Shown piece after piece: positions 5,461 to 6,403 of a stretch of DNA of 6,403 bases (the stretch's first letter is position 1; each line of letters begins with the position of its first letter). The position numbers and the translations under genes were made by a program. The notes beneath the pieces were generated by a model, which saw nothing but the letters and a program-made list of their open reading frames with translations, made no database searches and was not told the origin of the DNA. The DNA comes from Candidatus Brocadiaceae bacterium (lineage in GTDB: Bacteria > Planctomycetota > MHYJ01 > JACQXL01 > CAKKQI01), in the NCBI GenBank assembly GCA_919901895.1, contig CAKKQI010000142.1, positions 1-6,403 of the forward strand. Direction: 5' to 3'.

Positions 5461-6403
5461 TTTCTAAGAACTCCTTTTTTATTCTTTCGGCGCAAGCCGG
5501 GCAATAACCGTGAGTAAACTCGGCTTCCGAATGACTTTCAATATAACTTTCCACTTTTTGCCAGAACCCTTTGTCATCGCGTATTTTTTTACAAGAAACA
5601 CAAATAGGGATTAATCCTTTTAAAGTCTTGATGTTCGCAAGCGCTTCCTGAAGTTCTCTGAGAAGTTTTTCGCGCTCTGACTCTATTTTTTTACGAACGC
5701 TGATATCACGAATAATTCCGCTAAAAAACCTGCCCTGTTCGGTTTGCCATGAATCCAGCGATAATTCCAGGGGAAACTCTGTCCCATCTTTTCTTAAACC
5801 GGCTAATTCAAGCGTCCGGCCTAACACACGTGATTTGCCCGTTTGGTTCAGGCGGATTAGCCCTTGCCGGTGAGCGGCAATATACCGCTCCGGCATTAAT
5901 AAGGTAATATTTTTAGATAGAACTTCTTCAGCGGAATACCCGAAAATAATTTGCGCCCCTTTGTTCCATAAAATAATATTACCGTTGAGATCAGCCAAAA
6001 TAATGGCATCGCCGCTTGACTGGACCAGGGATCAAAACCGTTCTTCCTTTTCCTGAAGGGATTTATTAGCCGCCGTTAATTCCTGGGTTCGTTCAAAGAC
6101 TCTGGTTTCTAACTCATCATGAGATTTTTGCAAAAATTCGTAAGCCTGTTTGCGACGCCCCATCTCGCGGACCAGTGGTTTAAACGAAAAGAAATAAATA
6201 ATCGGAAAAACTAATATGCTCAGCAGTAAAGCATCAAGGAATGCTTCTTCCGTAAGCGAAAAAGTCGGCCGGAATGATAAAATAAACATTATCAGCGCTT
6301 CAGCGATAAAAATAGAAATTATCAGAATAATAAAAAGACGTAACGGGGTAGGATCTGCTTCGTTCGGCCGCACCGGTAATGGTTTGGAAACTGCCGGCTC
6401 TTG
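5444..6403 (-). pseudogene. Membrane PAS sensor protein with four-Cys C-terminal domain, interrupted by in-frame TGA, 5' end outside window
   Basis: One reading frame runs from the right edge to the TAA at 5446-5444, broken only by TGA at 6034-6032. Numbered from GTG 6373 (the frame is open further upstream, so the true start may be beyond the window), there are two membrane segments (about 11-33 and 46-64), a charged coiled coil (70-113), the TGA at 114, a PAS domain (115 to about 225, with AIILADLNGNIILWN and FGYSAEEVLSKNI), a second helix, and a C-terminal domain with CVSC and CPAC pairs, probably a zinc site. The sequence around the stop reads KEERF-stop-SLVQSSGDAI, where PAS proteins usually have an Arg (ERFRSLV), so a single CGA-to-TGA change explains it. 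No histidine kinase or other output domain follows, so it would signal through the Cys domain or partners. A TTG at 5998 falls inside the PAS fold and is an unlikely start. It precedes and overlaps hutU. Confidence 0.75.

Noticed and set aside
5444..5998. Independent gene starting at TTG 5998
   Set aside because: This start is inside the PAS fold, and the same frame continues upstream to 6403 apart from one stop codon; it is the 3' part of the broken sensor gene.
6032..6034. TGA as selenocysteine or reassigned codon
   Set aside because: TGA ends the nucleotidyltransferase gene normally, no convincing SECIS-like stem follows, and the expected residue here is Arg rather than Cys or Gly.
5444..6403. 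Histidine kinase
   Set aside because: No H-box or ATPase motifs follow the PAS domain; the protein ends in a short four-Cys domain.
1..6403. CRISPR array, tRNA or rRNA genes
   Set aside because: No regularly spaced direct repeats, cloverleaf-like stretches or rRNA-like sequence were recognised on either strand.

Overview
The window looks like chromosomal DNA from an uncultured bacterium. It holds five intact genes and one broken gene. The hut-type enzymes are bacterial in type, and promoter-like -35/-10 boxes and Shine-Dalgarno sequences are visible. The last gene ends in a four-cysteine domain of a kind I associate with deltaproteobacterial, planctomycete-like and candidate-phylum sensor proteins. 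The phylum cannot be fixed from the sequence: Planctomycetota, Omnitrophota or a similar lineage is only a guess. The standard code fits, since TAA, TAG and TGA all end genes here.

Most of the window is a minus-strand catabolic cluster. Read in transcription order (right to left) it contains a membrane PAS sensor gene that runs off the right edge and is cut by an in-frame TGA (6403-5444), a urocanate hydratase (5460-3688), an imidazolonepropionase (2785-1547) and a saccharopine/lysine dehydrogenase-like oxidoreductase (1482-253). Urocanate hydratase and imidazolonepropionase are consecutive steps of histidine breakdown (urocanate to imidazolonepropionate to formiminoglutamate). The first enzyme of that route, histidine ammonia-lyase, is not in the window. 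Both hut enzymes are clear family members but differ from the textbook enzymes at several ligand-contact positions. This is the best candidate here for something not yet described: a divergent hut-like pathway, perhaps with an altered substrate, and with a dehydrogenase of unknown role attached.

Between the two hut genes, on the opposite strand, sits an AT-rich two-gene cassette (3029-3684): a small nucleotidyltransferase and a 53-residue basic protein joined by an ATGA overlap. It has its own promoter and ends only 3 bases from the end of the urocanate hydratase gene. It looks like a horizontally acquired toxin-antitoxin-like or defence-type module that split the operon. The imidazolonepropionase gene has its own good promoter in the 243-base divergent spacer.

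The left end (1-252) has no gene. It holds a 12-C run, a pair of alternative hairpins, and a 106-bp MITE-like element with 18-bp inverted ends and an ATAA direct repeat on each side. GC-rich palindromes of the CCCGCC...GGCGGG type occur three times in or next to the dehydrogenase gene. One of them coincides with an apparent 14-residue in-frame insertion in the protein.
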